From Spirochaetota bacterium (GTDB taxonomy: Bacteria > Spirochaetota > UBA4802 > JAFGJZ01): a DNA stretch of 64,000 nt. Each line of letters opens with the position of its first letter. Position 1 is the stretch's first letter. The translations under genes and the position numbers were made by a program. This document shows, piece after piece, positions 1 to 8,089 of the stretch. The notes beneath the pieces were generated by a model. That model ran no database searches. It was not told the origin of the DNA and saw only the letters and a program-made list of their open reading frames with translations. The stretch covers positions 1-64,000 of the forward strand of contig JAFGRW010000127.1 of the NCBI GenBank assembly GCA_016934935.1. The letters run 5' to 3'.

Positions 1-1
1 A

Positions 2-328
2 CAGCTGATAATGTCTTTTTTAACGTATATGATGAGTTTGACGAATATTACACCTGAGTACTTGACGACTATTACTCGACAGATATCGGAAAAAGGAGAA
101 GATATTGTTATGTCAACCGCGATGAAATTAAGAGAAGAGGGTAAGCTTGAAGGCAAACTTGAAGGCAAACTTGAAGGCAAACTTGAGGGTAAACTTGAGG
201 GTAAGCTTGAAGGCAAAATAGAAGGCAAACTTGAAACAGCCAAAGCTATGCTTAAAGATGGTGTTTCAGCCGCTGATATATCAAAATACACCGGCCTTTC
301 TGAAAAAGAGATAAAATCAATTAAGTAA
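2..328 (+). CDS. Rpn-family nuclease/putative transposase, C-terminal part (5' partial)
   Basis: The reading frame is open through the left window edge, so this is the C-terminal part of a larger protein; the first internal ATG is at 11. The visible part has a helical segment, then eight near-perfect EGKL/EGKI tetrapeptides (137-232), then a short tail (AKAMLKDGVSAADISKYTGLS) that looks like a small helix-turn-helix. This tail architecture, with a charged EGK/EGR repeat followed by an 'A..ML..G.s...I...tgls..eI..l' motif, is typical of the C-terminus of Rpn/PD-(D/E)XK nuclease family transposase proteins (recombination-promoting nucleases). The catalytic nuclease core is outside the window and cannot be checked. 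It is followed by a short hairpin with a T-rich tail. Confidence 0.7.
   Translation, partial: QLIMSFLTYMMSLTNITPEYLTTITRQISEKGEDIVMSTAMKLREEGKLEGKLEGKLEGKLEGKLEGKLEGKIEGKLETAKAMLKDGVSAADISKYTGLSEKEIKSIK
137..232 (+). repeat. 12-bp in-frame tandem repeat (EGKL x8)
   Basis: Eight copies of a 12-bp unit close to GAAGGCAAACTT lie in frame and encode EGKL. Unit variants differ only at third positions (ggc/ggt, aaa/aag), apart from one L-to-I change. The array can expand or contract by slippage without breaking the frame. Confidence 0.9.
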
Positions 329-333
329 TTGTT

Positions 334-362
334 TACTCTCTCTTCCAGAGAGGGGTTTGTTT
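334..362 (+). terminator. Likely terminator of the Rpn-family gene
   Basis: Six base pairs downstream of the stop codon, a CTCTCT...AGAGAG hairpin with a tiny loop is followed by a T-rich run (gggtttgttttt). Confidence 0.6.
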
Positions 363-684
363 TTAACAAAACATGTTTTCTGTTCTTTCTTTTTATGGCA
401 AAAAGAAAGAACCAAAGAAAACGCCACGAGGGCTGCCGCCCCTCGACCCTGCAGGTAAGGATTATTAATCAGCTTTGTAAGGTTTATTTATATGATATTA
501 GGGTGTAAATCCTTTTGCATACTGTCCGCTATGATGGCCTCCTGCCATAATCGCTACGATGCCGGCATCGTGCCGGCTTCAGACTACTTGATCTGGAATT
601 GTTATTATCTAGATTATGTTCTAAACGGTTTTTTCGATTTTCCTTTAACAGATAATCCAATTTATGTATGATTTTCGTCCTTGT

Positions 685-823
685 GTCATTCCGGCCGTAG
701 CATCAGCGGAGTGCCGGAATCCCGGGTGGTTGTTTTATTTTTTACAATAATCACTCACAACGACAATATCTAATTCTGTCACTAATTTCTTTTTCCCGGG
801 ATTCCCAAATTCGCGGGAATGAC
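685..823. repeat. Nested palindromic (MITE/REP-like) element
   Basis: Outer arms GTCATTCC (685-692) and GGAATGAC (816-823) enclose inner arms GGAATCCCGGG (716-726) and CCCGGGATTCC (795-805). The nested symmetry resembles short non-autonomous palindromic elements or a REP-type pair. There is no coding capacity. Confidence 0.6.
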
Positions 824-887
824 TGAGGGCATGCAGGTAATGATTGAAGACGCCAGTTACTAGTAAGCAGAAATTTTAGTATACGAA

Positions 888-910
888 GCCCTCTCCGATC
901 CGGAGAGGGC
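888..910. terminator. GC-rich hairpin downstream of the GH1 gene
   Basis: A perfect 10-bp hairpin, GCCCTCTCCG with a 3-nt loop and CGGAGAGGGC, lies 70 bp downstream of the minus-strand GH1 stop codon. It lacks a strong T-run, so it may instead be part of a dispersed palindromic repeat. Confidence 0.35.
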
Positions 911-980
911 GCGGCGGAGCCGGGGTGAGGTCAGAAGAGATCATGAGGGCTTTTGTTTTCATGATCAGAAAGTGATTTTT

Positions 981-2324
981 TCAGACAACCGAGCGGTTTT
1001 TTATCACTTGCGAGTAGTATTCAGCCGAAAGTTTTGGTGTTCGTTTTAGTGTCTTGTAGTCGACATGTACAATACCAAAGCGTTCGGTAAAACCGTCCTT
1101 CCACTCAAAATTGTCCAGCAAGCTCCACAGGAAGTAGCCCTTGACAGGTATGCCGTCTTCGATTGCCCGGTGAAGCCCTCTCAGGTGCTCCCGCAGATAC
1201 ATGATGCGGGCTGTATCATTTATATTGCCGTTTCCGTCAGGGATGTCATCAAACGAGGCGCCGTTTTCTGTAATGTATATTTCGTTAACGTCCCAGTGCT
1301 CCTTAATAAAGCGTGTCGTCCAGTAACCGATAGAGGGGTTGATTCGCAGCCACGCGGGTTTGGCCTTAGGGTGATCCGCTGCCATTGGGATTTCTTCCCA
1401 ACCCAGTTTGCCGCCTGCCTTGATATAGGCCGGTGTGTACATATTAAGACCAAAAAAATCAGTCCTAGTGCTGATTATCTTCATATCGCCAGGTTCGATA
1501 TCGGGTGCATTTGATCCTAGGTATTCGAGATATCCCGGATCGTAGGCACCCTCCATTATCGGAGTTGTAAAACGGGCATTGATATCGCGAAATGCTTTTT
1601 TAGCAGCGGTAATATGCTCGGGGGTCTCAAATATAGGTATTGTGCATATGGAGTTTTCGGCCATACCCACTCGTGCTTGTGTGGGTGATGAGGCACGAAT
1701 TGCCAGCACCGCTTTTCCGTGAGCGACCATAGCGTTATGGCGAATCTGGGCGGCCTCTTTTCCGGTTGCCTTAAAATCGGGAGCGAATTCCTGTCTGAGT
1801 GATGACTTATCTGTAAAGCAGTCAAATTCATTCATGGTAAACCAGTTTGTTACCCGGTCTCCAAGAGTCTTTGCCATCAAAGAGGCGTATTCTGCAAAGT
1901 CATCTATCGATTTTCGTGAAAGCCAGCCATTGTATTCGTCCTGAAGAACCTGCGGAAAATCCCAGTGAAAGAGCGTTACCCAGGGCTCGATACCTTTTTC
2001 AAGAAGGTTGTCCACAAGGTTGCTGTAATAGTCCAGCCCTTTCCGGTTAGGCTTACCTCGTCCGTCGGGTAATACGCGTGACCATGATGTCGAAAATCTG
2101 TAAGCTTGCAGGCCGATATCTTTCATTAAAAGAATATCTTCTTTGTATTTGTGGTATTGGTCGCAGCTTGTATCGGCATTGTCGTTGTTTTTTACTTTGC
2201 CCGGTGTATGTGAAAAAACATCCCATACGCTTGGAGAACGGCCGTCTTCATTTACCGCTCCTTCTACCTGATAACTGGCAGTTGCTGCTCCGAAAATAAA
2301 ATCATCGGGAAAATTGTATTTCAT
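981..2324 (-). CDS. GH1 family beta-glucosidase
   Basis: Cytosolic retaining glycosidase that would release glucose (or a related sugar) from beta-linked disaccharides such as cellobiose. The 447-residue length is normal for family GH1. The N-terminus FPDDFIFGAATASYQVEGA is the classic GH1 signature. The acid/base glutamate is in WFTMNEFDCF (about E166) and the nucleophile is in YITENGASF (about E353). The usual 'NEP' around the acid/base is 'NEF' here, a small oddity. There is no signal peptide, so substrates must be imported. The start follows a GAGAG ribosome site. It is transcribed alone; a perfect inverted repeat (2455-2484) about 130 bp upstream could be a sugar-regulator operator. Family assignment is secure; substrate is inferred. 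Confidence 0.93.
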   Translation of the reverse strand: MKYNFPDDFIFGAATASYQVEGAVNEDGRSPSVWDVFSHTPGKVKNNDNADTSCDQYHKYKEDILLMKDIGLQAYRFSTSWSRVLPDGRGKPNRKGLDYYSNLVDNLLEKGIEPWVTLFHWDFPQVLQDEYNGWLSRKSIDDFAEYASLMAKTLGDRVTNWFTMNEFDCFTDKSSLRQEFAPDFKATGKEAAQIRHNAMVAHGKAVLAIRASSPTQARVGMAENSICTIPIFETPEHITAAKKAFRDINARFTTPIMEGAYDPGYLEYLGSNAPDIEPGDMKIISTRTDFFGLNMYTPAYIKAGGKLGWEEIPMAADHPKAKPAWLRINPSIGYWTTRFIKEHWDVNEIYITENGASFDDIPDGNGNINDTARIMYLREHLRGLHRAIEDGIPVKGYFLWSLLDNFEWKDGFTERFGIVHVDYKTLKRTPKLSAEYYSQVIKNRSVV

Positions 2325-2454
2325 AATAGTCTCTCTTTTTTGTTTTTATCTGAATAAAACAAGCCTGCTTTTGGTCAAGGCAAAATATACCCGGATGATC
2401 AAATACTTTTAGTGATAAATCAATCTACTATATGTAGCATGAATTTTTAAGAAG

Positions 2455-2484
2455 GACACAATATAACATGCGTAATATTGTGTC
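2455..2484. promoter_or_regulatory. Perfect inverted repeat, possible operator for the GH1 gene
   Basis: Arms GACACAATAT (2455-2464) and ATATTGTGTC (2475-2484) are perfect reverse complements around a 10-nt centre. The repeat lies between the upstream minus-strand gene and the GH1 start, about 130 bp before the latter. No T-run follows, which argues against a terminator. Confidence 0.4.
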
Positions 2485-2583
2485 AAGATCATAGTGTTTT
2501 TCCAATCTAAAAGGGGAGTGGGCGGAGAGCCCCTGATTGTAGCAGATTTGCAGATAAGAACTCTCCTGAATTGGATAAAGTTA

Positions 2584-3186
2584 TCAATTGACCTTTTTTA
2601 AGATCTTTACGATATTTTCCATGGTCAAAGTTTGTACCGGTTCATTCATTATAACTTCACTATGGCTGGCCTTTAAGTTATGCTCAATAACCTTGCCATA
2701 TCTATATTCCAACGGGATCTCTACTAAATGCTTTGTTTTTTTTATATTATGACAGCCTCTCATAATCTTATCAGCCAAATGAAAATAGAGTCCGACGCTT
2801 CCCGGTTTTTTGCGATTATAGTATTTTTTGCAGTCCGGGCAATAGGAGTACCGCCAACCTACGGTTCCCGACATAAGGGACCCTCCGCAAGAGTAAATAT
2901 ACCCGGTTTTGCCACAGTCACAGTTTTCTGTAAACTGGCCTTTGTGCCATGCTCTTAACATGGGATCCAGATAGATCGAGACGGCCTGTGCAGGGTAGCC
3001 TCCGAAAACAAAGAGCCGGGAATTGTAAAGTTTCATTGCGGGATTGGCGCTGATAAGATCGCTTTTTCTTAAAAACAGGTTAAAGTTTTCAAAAAAAAGA
3101 TACTCGATTCGGTCTCTGTTTGAAGTTTCCTTGTTACGGTACTCGCTGACTGTTTCTGATTCGATTAATTTTGATGATGGTTGCAT
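2584..3186 (-). CDS. Uncharacterised protein with a zinc-ribbon-like cysteine cluster
   Basis: A 200-residue soluble protein that I do not recognise. It begins at an ATG with a good GGAGG site. The middle holds a likely zinc-binding cluster: a CDCG motif near residue 90, a single Cys near 100, and CPDCKKYY near 117, with aromatic spacing as in short zinc ribbons. The rest is charged and mixed alpha/beta, with no signal peptide or membrane segment. It stands alone on the minus strand upstream of the GH1 gene, about 260 bp away, and seems unlinked in function. It could be a nucleic-acid-binding or adaptor protein, but nothing proves that. Confidence 0.65.
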   Translation of the reverse strand: MQPSSKLIESETVSEYRNKETSNRDRIEYLFFENFNLFLRKSDLISANPAMKLYNSRLFVFGGYPAQAVSIYLDPMLRAWHKGQFTENCDCGKTGYIYSCGGSLMSGTVGWRYSYCPDCKKYYNRKKPGSVGLYFHLADKIMRGCHNIKKTKHLVEIPLEYRYGKVIEHNLKASHSEVIMNEPVQTLTMENIVKILKKVN

Positions 3187-3479
3187 ATGTTACCTCCGGT
3201 CTGTTTTTCCGCGGATATTAACCGCGTTACCGAAGATTGAACGGAAGGGAAACAGGAAGTAATTTCGCTTTAGCCCAATCTTTTAAAGTGGATGGCAAGC
3301 TGAATAATCAAATTCTCCACTACTGCTATTGTAACATATAGATATGGTTTAGTCAAATGAATTTAGTAAAGATAAGAGATTTGATTTGGCTGCAAATTTT
3401 TTGAAGAGCTATTATTGTGTCAGCACTTAGGTGCTGTGTAAAAGTTATTCAAAGTTGTTAATTTGGTTATGTAAATCTG

Positions 3480-3508
3480 TTGACAACAGATAATGAAATT
3501 ATTTAAAG
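3480..3508 (+). promoter_or_regulatory. Possible sigma-70-type promoter for the 3543 gene
   Basis: A consensus TTGACA box lies at 3480-3485, and an AT-rich, weak -10 (TTTAAA/TTAAAG) follows after 16-17 bp. The rest of the 3187-3542 gap shows only AT-rich DNA and a small AGCAC-TTAG-GTGCT hairpin near 3421. Confidence 0.35.
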
Positions 3509-3542
3509 AAACATAGTTAACATAAAAATTATGGAGAAAAAT

Positions 3543-4181
3543 ATGAATTATATTCGTAAGACAGGCGCGGTTTCACTTTTTGCGGGATCTGTTTTGCTTG
3601 TTATATATTCGGTGCTTGCTGCAGTAATGATGAGGGGGTTTAACGGAACTGGTGACTTCTGCACTGTTATACGACATGATTTTTGGATGATCTCTACAGT
3701 AACTGTTTTTGCGGGACTTGTTCTATTGATGTTGGGGCTTGCAATCGTCTACTCCCGTATTGCTTCACAAAGTGGAGCTTTGGGTTTCGCTGGAATTGTT
3801 GTTTTCGAATTTGCCTATCTTCTGCAGGCCGCTAAGGTAACATGGGAAATATTTATCTACCCGCAGCTTGCCTATAATGATAAAGCATCTTTTTTAATAA
3901 GTGACAGAATAATCTGGGGCAGTATGTCAATTACGGTTTATCTGGTTCTGTCGTCTGTGACATTGCTTTTGGGAATCATTATTTTTTGTGTTTCAATGTA
4001 CCGGTCGGGTTATTACACAAAACTGTCCTCGGTTATGCTTCTGATTGGCGCTGTTATGTATGGCGCGGGTGAATTGGTTCATATGACAGTGGCAATAACC
4101 GGAATTATTATATTTGCGGCCGGATGTTTTCTTTGCGGTATTACTCTGTTAAAAAATCAACAGACTGATTTCGTACTTTAG
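3543..4181 (+). CDS. Six-helix integral membrane protein of unknown function
   Basis: A polytopic membrane protein of about 212 residues with roughly six hydrophobic helices and short loops: one near the N-terminus, a pair around residues 50-100, then three towards the C-terminus. An in-frame ATG occurs at 3531, but the ATG at 3543 has a GGAG ribosome site 6 bp upstream, contained within the earlier ATG's own codons, so 3543 is preferred. The fold resembles small bacterial families such as DUF998/DUF4386, but I cannot place it. It is monocistronic and shows no catalytic motif. Confidence 0.65.
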   Translation: MNYIRKTGAVSLFAGSVLLVIYSVLAAVMMRGFNGTGDFCTVIRHDFWMISTVTVFAGLVLLMLGLAIVYSRIASQSGALGFAGIVVFEFAYLLQAAKVTWEIFIYPQLAYNDKASFLISDRIIWGSMSITVYLVLSSVTLLLGIIIFCVSMYRSGYYTKLSSVMLLIGAVMYGAGELVHMTVAITGIIIFAAGCFLCGITLLKNQQTDFVL

Positions 4182-4370
4182 GGTTAGTGCGTTAATTATA
4201 TTCCGGTCTTGTGCCGGAATTCTATATTCTTTGCTTACTTTGATTTAGTGTTCAGTTTTTGGCATAACAGAACATGAGTGCTTTTTCCCGGGGCACTTGT
4301 TTGTCTGTTTTTTTGATGACGTGCCGTGTTTTTCTGTTTTGTTTCTGTGCTATTTAGCGAAAATCACAGA

Positions 4371-4853
4371 TTATTTCAACAAATACGGTGTTTTCCTGGT
4401 TTCTTGTCCAGAAGGAATATCTTGACCTTCGTAAAAGTTCATACCCCAGCTATTAATGAAGTATGGGAACCCGAAAAACTCATGAACAAAAGCTGCATGA
4501 AAAACAGGGCGGATAAATTCCTTAACACCATCAATAAACTCATCGAAGAAATCCATTGCCAGAAAGAGCATATACGACAAGCTGTAACAGTACAGATTGG
4601 CTATATCTTTCAGTTTTCTTTTCGAAATACTTGAAAACCGGATATGTACAGATTTGTAAACTGTGCCTCTCTCATGATATCTATTAAGAGAGTCGTTGCA
4701 TACAGGATTCTTAGCCAGTTTTTTTGAATACATATCCAGAACAGTATTCATTACATCCGAAATATCCATATTATGCATAATGGCGTACGCTTCGATTCTA
4801 TCCAGTCTGTTTATTTCGACATCTATTGATGTTCTAAAATCTGTAACTTCCAT
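4371..4853 (-). CDS. Small conserved protein with RHH-like N-terminus, copy A
   Basis: 160 residues. The N-terminal about 55 residues (TSIDVEINRLDRIEAYAIMHNMDISDVMNTVLDMY as a pattern) resemble a ribbon-helix-helix/CopG DNA-binding domain: a short strand, then two helices. The C-terminal half is aromatic and hydrophobic, with the phrase FFGFPYFINSWGMNFYEGQ. A clear paralogue is at 42022-42513; the two are near-identical over long stretches (for example KKLAKNPVCND and YKSVHIRFSSIS). Their promoter regions are also nearly identical, which fits autoregulation or recent duplication. The start has a strong AGGAGG site. Function is unknown; a transcriptional regulator is the leading guess. Confidence 0.65.
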   Translation of the reverse strand: MEVTDFRTSIDVEINRLDRIEAYAIMHNMDISDVMNTVLDMYSKKLAKNPVCNDSLNRYHERGTVYKSVHIRFSSISKRKLKDIANLYCYSLSYMLFLAMDFFDEFIDGVKEFIRPVFHAAFVHEFFGFPYFINSWGMNFYEGQDIPSGQETRKTPYLLK

Positions 4854-4868
4854 TTTCTGCCTCCTGTG

Positions 4869-4911
4869 ATTTATCTATATATGTATACTGGATTTGAGCC
4901 TGTTTTGTTAA
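4869..4911 (-). promoter_or_regulatory. Promoter/operator of RHH-like copy A, shared with copy B
   Basis: On the minus strand a -35 TTAACA (4906-4911) and -10 TATACA (4882-4887) are separated by 18 bp. A 23-bp stretch across the -10 (4869-4891) is identical to the one before the paralogue at 42529-42551, and the -35/-10 spacing is also identical. Confidence 0.6.
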
Positions 4912-5087
4912 AATTTTTTTACTTATATAGTTTTCACAATCAGACAGTAATTGTCAGTAAGCAGTTTTGATAAAGGTAATGAATAATATGCTTGATTTTC
5001 ATAATTGTAATGTATTTAAAGAGAAGTACAGATTGTTTTCAGAGAAAGTACGTGTTGAACCGTTTCAACAAGAAAAGGAGATTAATT

Positions 5088-5537
5088 ATGAAGAAAGATA
5101 CTTTTATACCAGACGGATTCTGCGGCCTTTTTTGCGCCTCATGTGCAAATTATATGGCGTCAGAGAAGGGTGATCCGAAGGCCGTTGGTGCAAGTCTTTG
5201 TCATGGTTGCAAGTCCGATAAAAAAGATTCTGATCTGTGGTGCGCTAACTGTACATTAAAAGCGTGTGCCCTTAAAAAAGGTGTTAGCTTCTGTTATGAA
5301 TGTGACGAGTTTCCATGTAACCAGCTGGAAGGTTTTAAAAACGATCCCAATTTTCCATATCATCTTGAAGTATATGATTACATGCAGATGATTAAAACTG
5401 AGGGTAAAGACAAATGGCTTAAAGAGATGAAGAAACGATGGAGCTGCCCTTCCTGCGGTACTGCGTTTGACTGGTGGACAACAACTTGTACCAACTGCGG
5501 TGTTAAAACAGACGGATACGTTAATCCAAATGTCTGA
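5088..5537 (+). CDS. DUF3795 cysteine-rich protein
   Basis: A 149-residue soluble protein with many cysteines in pairs: GFCGLFCASCANY at the N-terminus, CHGC, CANCTLKAC, CYECDEFPC, and a C-terminal CPSCGTAF...CTNCG zinc ribbon. The pattern 'CGL.C..C..' with 'F.C..C.e.PC' is that of DUF3795, a family common in anaerobes and thought to bind zinc or Fe-S clusters. The ATG at 5088 is chosen because AAGGAG lies 7 bp upstream; longer upstream frames lack a ribosome site. No operon partner is seen. Family is fairly sure; function is unknown. Confidence 0.8.
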   Translation: MKKDTFIPDGFCGLFCASCANYMASEKGDPKAVGASLCHGCKSDKKDSDLWCANCTLKACALKKGVSFCYECDEFPCNQLEGFKNDPNFPYHLEVYDYMQMIKTEGKDKWLKEMKKRWSCPSCGTAFDWWTTTCTNCGVKTDGYVNPNV

Positions 5538-5689
5538 TGTTATGCGATAGTATTTTTCATTTGCCCCTATTAGCCAACCTTTTTTATGGACATTTTTAAT
5601 TGGTAAAAATGTTAAAAAAAGAGAACTGGGATATTAAATGTGTTCTGATTGAACTTCCAGTTTCTAAAAAATAAAAAAGGGGTTTGCTT

Positions 5690-7033
5690 ATGAGGGTTTT
5701 TAGAAAAAAAACTGTATTGGCTTTTATTTGTATTTTACTCGGTATTTTAATTGTCTCATGCGATGACGGTTCTGGAAGTAGTGATAAAATGAGCAAGTCA
5801 GAAATGCTTGAAGACTTTGATTACCTGATGAATATTCTGGAAAAAAATTATCCGGGTTTCGAAACCTTTGAAAGGCTTAACGGTTTTGATTGGCGCGATA
5901 AGAAAAATATTTATCGCGAGGCAGTCTCGGATGTAAAAAGCGATAAGGAGTTCTTCGAGTTAATGTTTACAGTTTTTGGATATGAGCTGGGATATCTCTT
6001 CCATGCAGGTATTATGTCGCCGTCGTTTTATAACGAACATTGCGATGCCTTTGAAAGTTTTGCGGCAGAGTTTCCTGATTATCCTCAGCTTTTTGCTCCC
6101 TGGGTTGACATTCTGCAAAATGAAGATGTAAAAAAGAAGTACGAGTATTGGGCTTCATTGCTTAATGTGGAGAGTAAATACGGTTCCAGGTCAGCTAAAA
6201 AATCATATCCAGTTTATTATGGCTGCAAAGATACTAAAGCTATGCCTTCAACTTCCGGCCTAACCTGTGAGGTGCTTGAACCGGGGAAAATTGCTTATAT
6301 AAAATGCCCCACTTTTGCTGCACAAAAAACAGATGATCTTAAAACAGTACTGGATTTCTATAGCAAAAACGGTGTTAAAGATTTTGAATCAGTGATTATT
6401 GATTTACGCGGAAACGGTGGAGGGGACGATTATTATGGACTGACTGTTTTGATGGATCCTTTAACGGAAAATCTTGATGACACCTCATTTTATATTACAT
6501 GGAAAGATAACGAGCTGTTCAAAAAATTTTATGATCCCATGTTCAAGCTACCGTTTTCTGTGGCAGAGGATATCGATAATCAGAGAATCGTTGAAGAATT
6601 AAGCTATATCGATATTGCTGATCTCCCATCTGGTCTTGATTATCCCGATGAAATATCAGCTAATCACAAGTATGCGGCACAAATAAAATACTATTTGAAT
6701 AGTTCTCCGGGAAATCCCATCGGTTTTACTGGTGATATCTATGTTCTTGTTGATGAATATGTCTATTCTGCTTCTGAAACTTTCACCATGCTTGCGAAGG
6801 CCTCCGGCTGGGCAACTATAGTTGGTACCAGAACCGGTGGAGACGGAGTAGGATTTACACCTGTTATTGTAACTCTGCCAAACAGTAAACTTATTTACCG
6901 TTTCTCTAATTTCATGTCTTTAAATCCAGACGGAACCTGTAATGAAGAGGTGGGAACCATTCCTGATGTTCAGATCGGTTCGAAGGAGAACGCTCTTGAT
7001 AAAGCACTGGAAATAATCAATTCTGCAAAATAG
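5690..7033 (+). CDS. S41-family (C-terminal processing-like) peptidase, lipoprotein
   Basis: A 447-residue lipoprotein peptidase. A signal peptide ends in the lipobox IVSC (Cys24). The S41 core follows a helical N-domain: VIIDLRGNGGG (about 235-245) and the catalytic serine region DEYVYSASETF (about 355-364), then TRTGGDGVGF. There is no obvious PDZ domain between them, unlike tail-specific proteases such as Prc/CtpA, so it fits the tricorn/IRBP-like S41 subgroup. The ATG at 5690 follows an AAAAAGGGG ribosome site; an in-frame TTG at 5684 is less likely. It lies just upstream of the phosphate genes, but a Pho-box-like region separates them. It is likely anchored at the periplasmic face of a membrane. 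Substrate is unknown. Confidence 0.85.
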   Translation: MRVFRKKTVLAFICILLGILIVSCDDGSGSSDKMSKSEMLEDFDYLMNILEKNYPGFETFERLNGFDWRDKKNIYREAVSDVKSDKEFFELMFTVFGYELGYLFHAGIMSPSFYNEHCDAFESFAAEFPDYPQLFAPWVDILQNEDVKKKYEYWASLLNVESKYGSRSAKKSYPVYYGCKDTKAMPSTSGLTCEVLEPGKIAYIKCPTFAAQKTDDLKTVLDFYSKNGVKDFESVIIDLRGNGGGDDYYGLTVLMDPLTENLDDTSFYITWKDNELFKKFYDPMFKLPFSVAEDIDNQRIVEELSYIDIADLPSGLDYPDEISANHKYAAQIKYYLNSSPGNPIGFTGDIYVLVDEYVYSASETFTMLAKASGWATIVGTRTGGDGVGFTPVIVTLPNSKLIYRFSNFMSLNPDGTCNEEVGTIPDVQIGSKENALDKALEIINSAK

Positions 7034-7068
7034 ATCTTTATATAAAATTCGTTCCCTATTGTTTAAAT

Positions 7069-7100
7069 ACTTATAAAATCTTTATAAAAAATTTACAAAC
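7069..7100 (+). promoter_or_regulatory. Pho-box-like repeats before pstC
   Basis: Three (T/C)TTA cores at 7070, 7081 and 7092 are spaced exactly 11 bp apart in the pattern CTTATAAAATC-TTTATAAAAAA-TTTAC. The 7+4 bp phasing is that of PhoB sites, and the sequence CTTATAAAATCTTTA nearly repeats the pstS upstream site. Confidence 0.55.
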
Positions 7101-7189
7101 TGCCGCTAAGTTCTAACAACTCACTGGTTTTTGCTGGTTGCAAACAAACCTGGTGTTTTCAATAATGAAACTAGCGGTAGGTTGTATAA

Positions 7190-8077
7190 ATGAAAGTTCA
7201 CAAAAGTATTGTTTATGACTATCTGGTTGAAAAACTTTTCTTCATAATAGGTCTAAGTTGTCTTGTAATCCTTTTCCTTATAATGTTTTTTCTATTTAAA
7301 GAGGGATTGCCTCTGCTGAATAAGGTCAGTATAAGCGATTTCATATTCGGTATGGAGTGGTACCCGACAAGTGATAATCCCCGTTTCGGAGTTTTTCCCC
7401 TTATTTCCGCGTCGGTGGCAGTAACTTTAATAGCATCATTGATGGCTGTTCCGTTAAGTATCGCAATCGCAGTTTACATGGCCGAGCTTGCTTCGCCTAT
7501 TACCCGTGAAATAATAAAACCTGTAATTGAAATAATAGCTTCGATTCCATCAGTTGTAATCGGTTTTTTCGGCATGGTGGTTGTCGCGCCATTTTTACAA
7601 AGCTATTTCGATCTGGATACAGGGCTTAATCTTTTTAACGCGGCTCTGATGCTGGGATTTATGGCTATACCGACAATAGCGAGTATCAGTGAAGACGCGA
7701 TTTCATCGGTTCCCGTCTCTTTAAAGGAGGCTTCGTATGCTCTGGGAGCAAACCGCTGTCAGACCATTATTTTTGTTACAGTACCTGCTGCACTATCCGG
7801 TATATGGACAGCAATAATTCTGGGAGTTTCACGTGTTATTGGTGAAACAATGGTTGTCTTAATGGTTGCTGGCGGTGCTGCAATGATGCCCGGATCGCTA
7901 TTTTCACCTGTAAGGCCGCTTACTTCGAATATTGCAGCAGAGATGGCTGAGACTCCCGTTGGATCTACCCACTATCATGCTCTATTCGCTATAGGAATTT
8001 TGCTTTTTATCATCACGTTTGTTTTTAATATAATTGCCGATTACCTTTCAAATAAGTACAAGTTCAAGCATAACTAG
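7190..8077 (+). CDS. pstC: Phosphate ABC transporter permease PstC
   Basis: Inner-membrane permease of the high-affinity phosphate importer PstSCAB. It is 295 residues with six hydrophobic helices. The family signatures are visible: EIIASIPSVVIGFFGM in the middle, and the EAA-type loop EASYALGANRCQTIIFVTVPAALSGI that contacts the ATPase PstB. SRVIGETMVVLMVAGG and the MAETPVGSTHYHALFAIG end segment also match. It is followed by pstA after 12 bp. The ribosome site is poor, and a Pho-box-like repeat lies about 90 bp upstream. It is separated from pstB and pstS by about 8-9 kb. Confidence 0.95.
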   Translation: MKVHKSIVYDYLVEKLFFIIGLSCLVILFLIMFFLFKEGLPLLNKVSISDFIFGMEWYPTSDNPRFGVFPLISASVAVTLIASLMAVPLSIAIAVYMAELASPITREIIKPVIEIIASIPSVVIGFFGMVVVAPFLQSYFDLDTGLNLFNAALMLGFMAIPTIASISEDAISSVPVSLKEASYALGANRCQTIIFVTVPAALSGIWTAIILGVSRVIGETMVVLMVAGGAAMMPGSLFSPVRPLTSNIAAEMAETPVGSTHYHALFAIGILLFIITFVFNIIADYLSNKYKFKHN

Positions 8078-8089
8078 TCCGGAGGTTAA

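Larger units (their letters stand above)
329..980. other. 650-bp gene-free gap rich in palindromic repeats
   Basis: No credible gene is seen. The gap holds a run of palindromes: TTCTTTCTTTTT...AAAAAGAAAGAA (about 381-413), a CGAGGG/CCCTCG hairpin just after it, a CGATGCCGGCATCG palindrome near 550, the nested element at 685-823, and a GCCCTCTCCG-atc-CGGAGAGGGC hairpin (888-910). It also carries one copy of a dispersed repeat (612-642) that recurs at 42760. It looks like a landing zone for intergenic repeats beside an Rpn gene. Confidence 0.6.
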
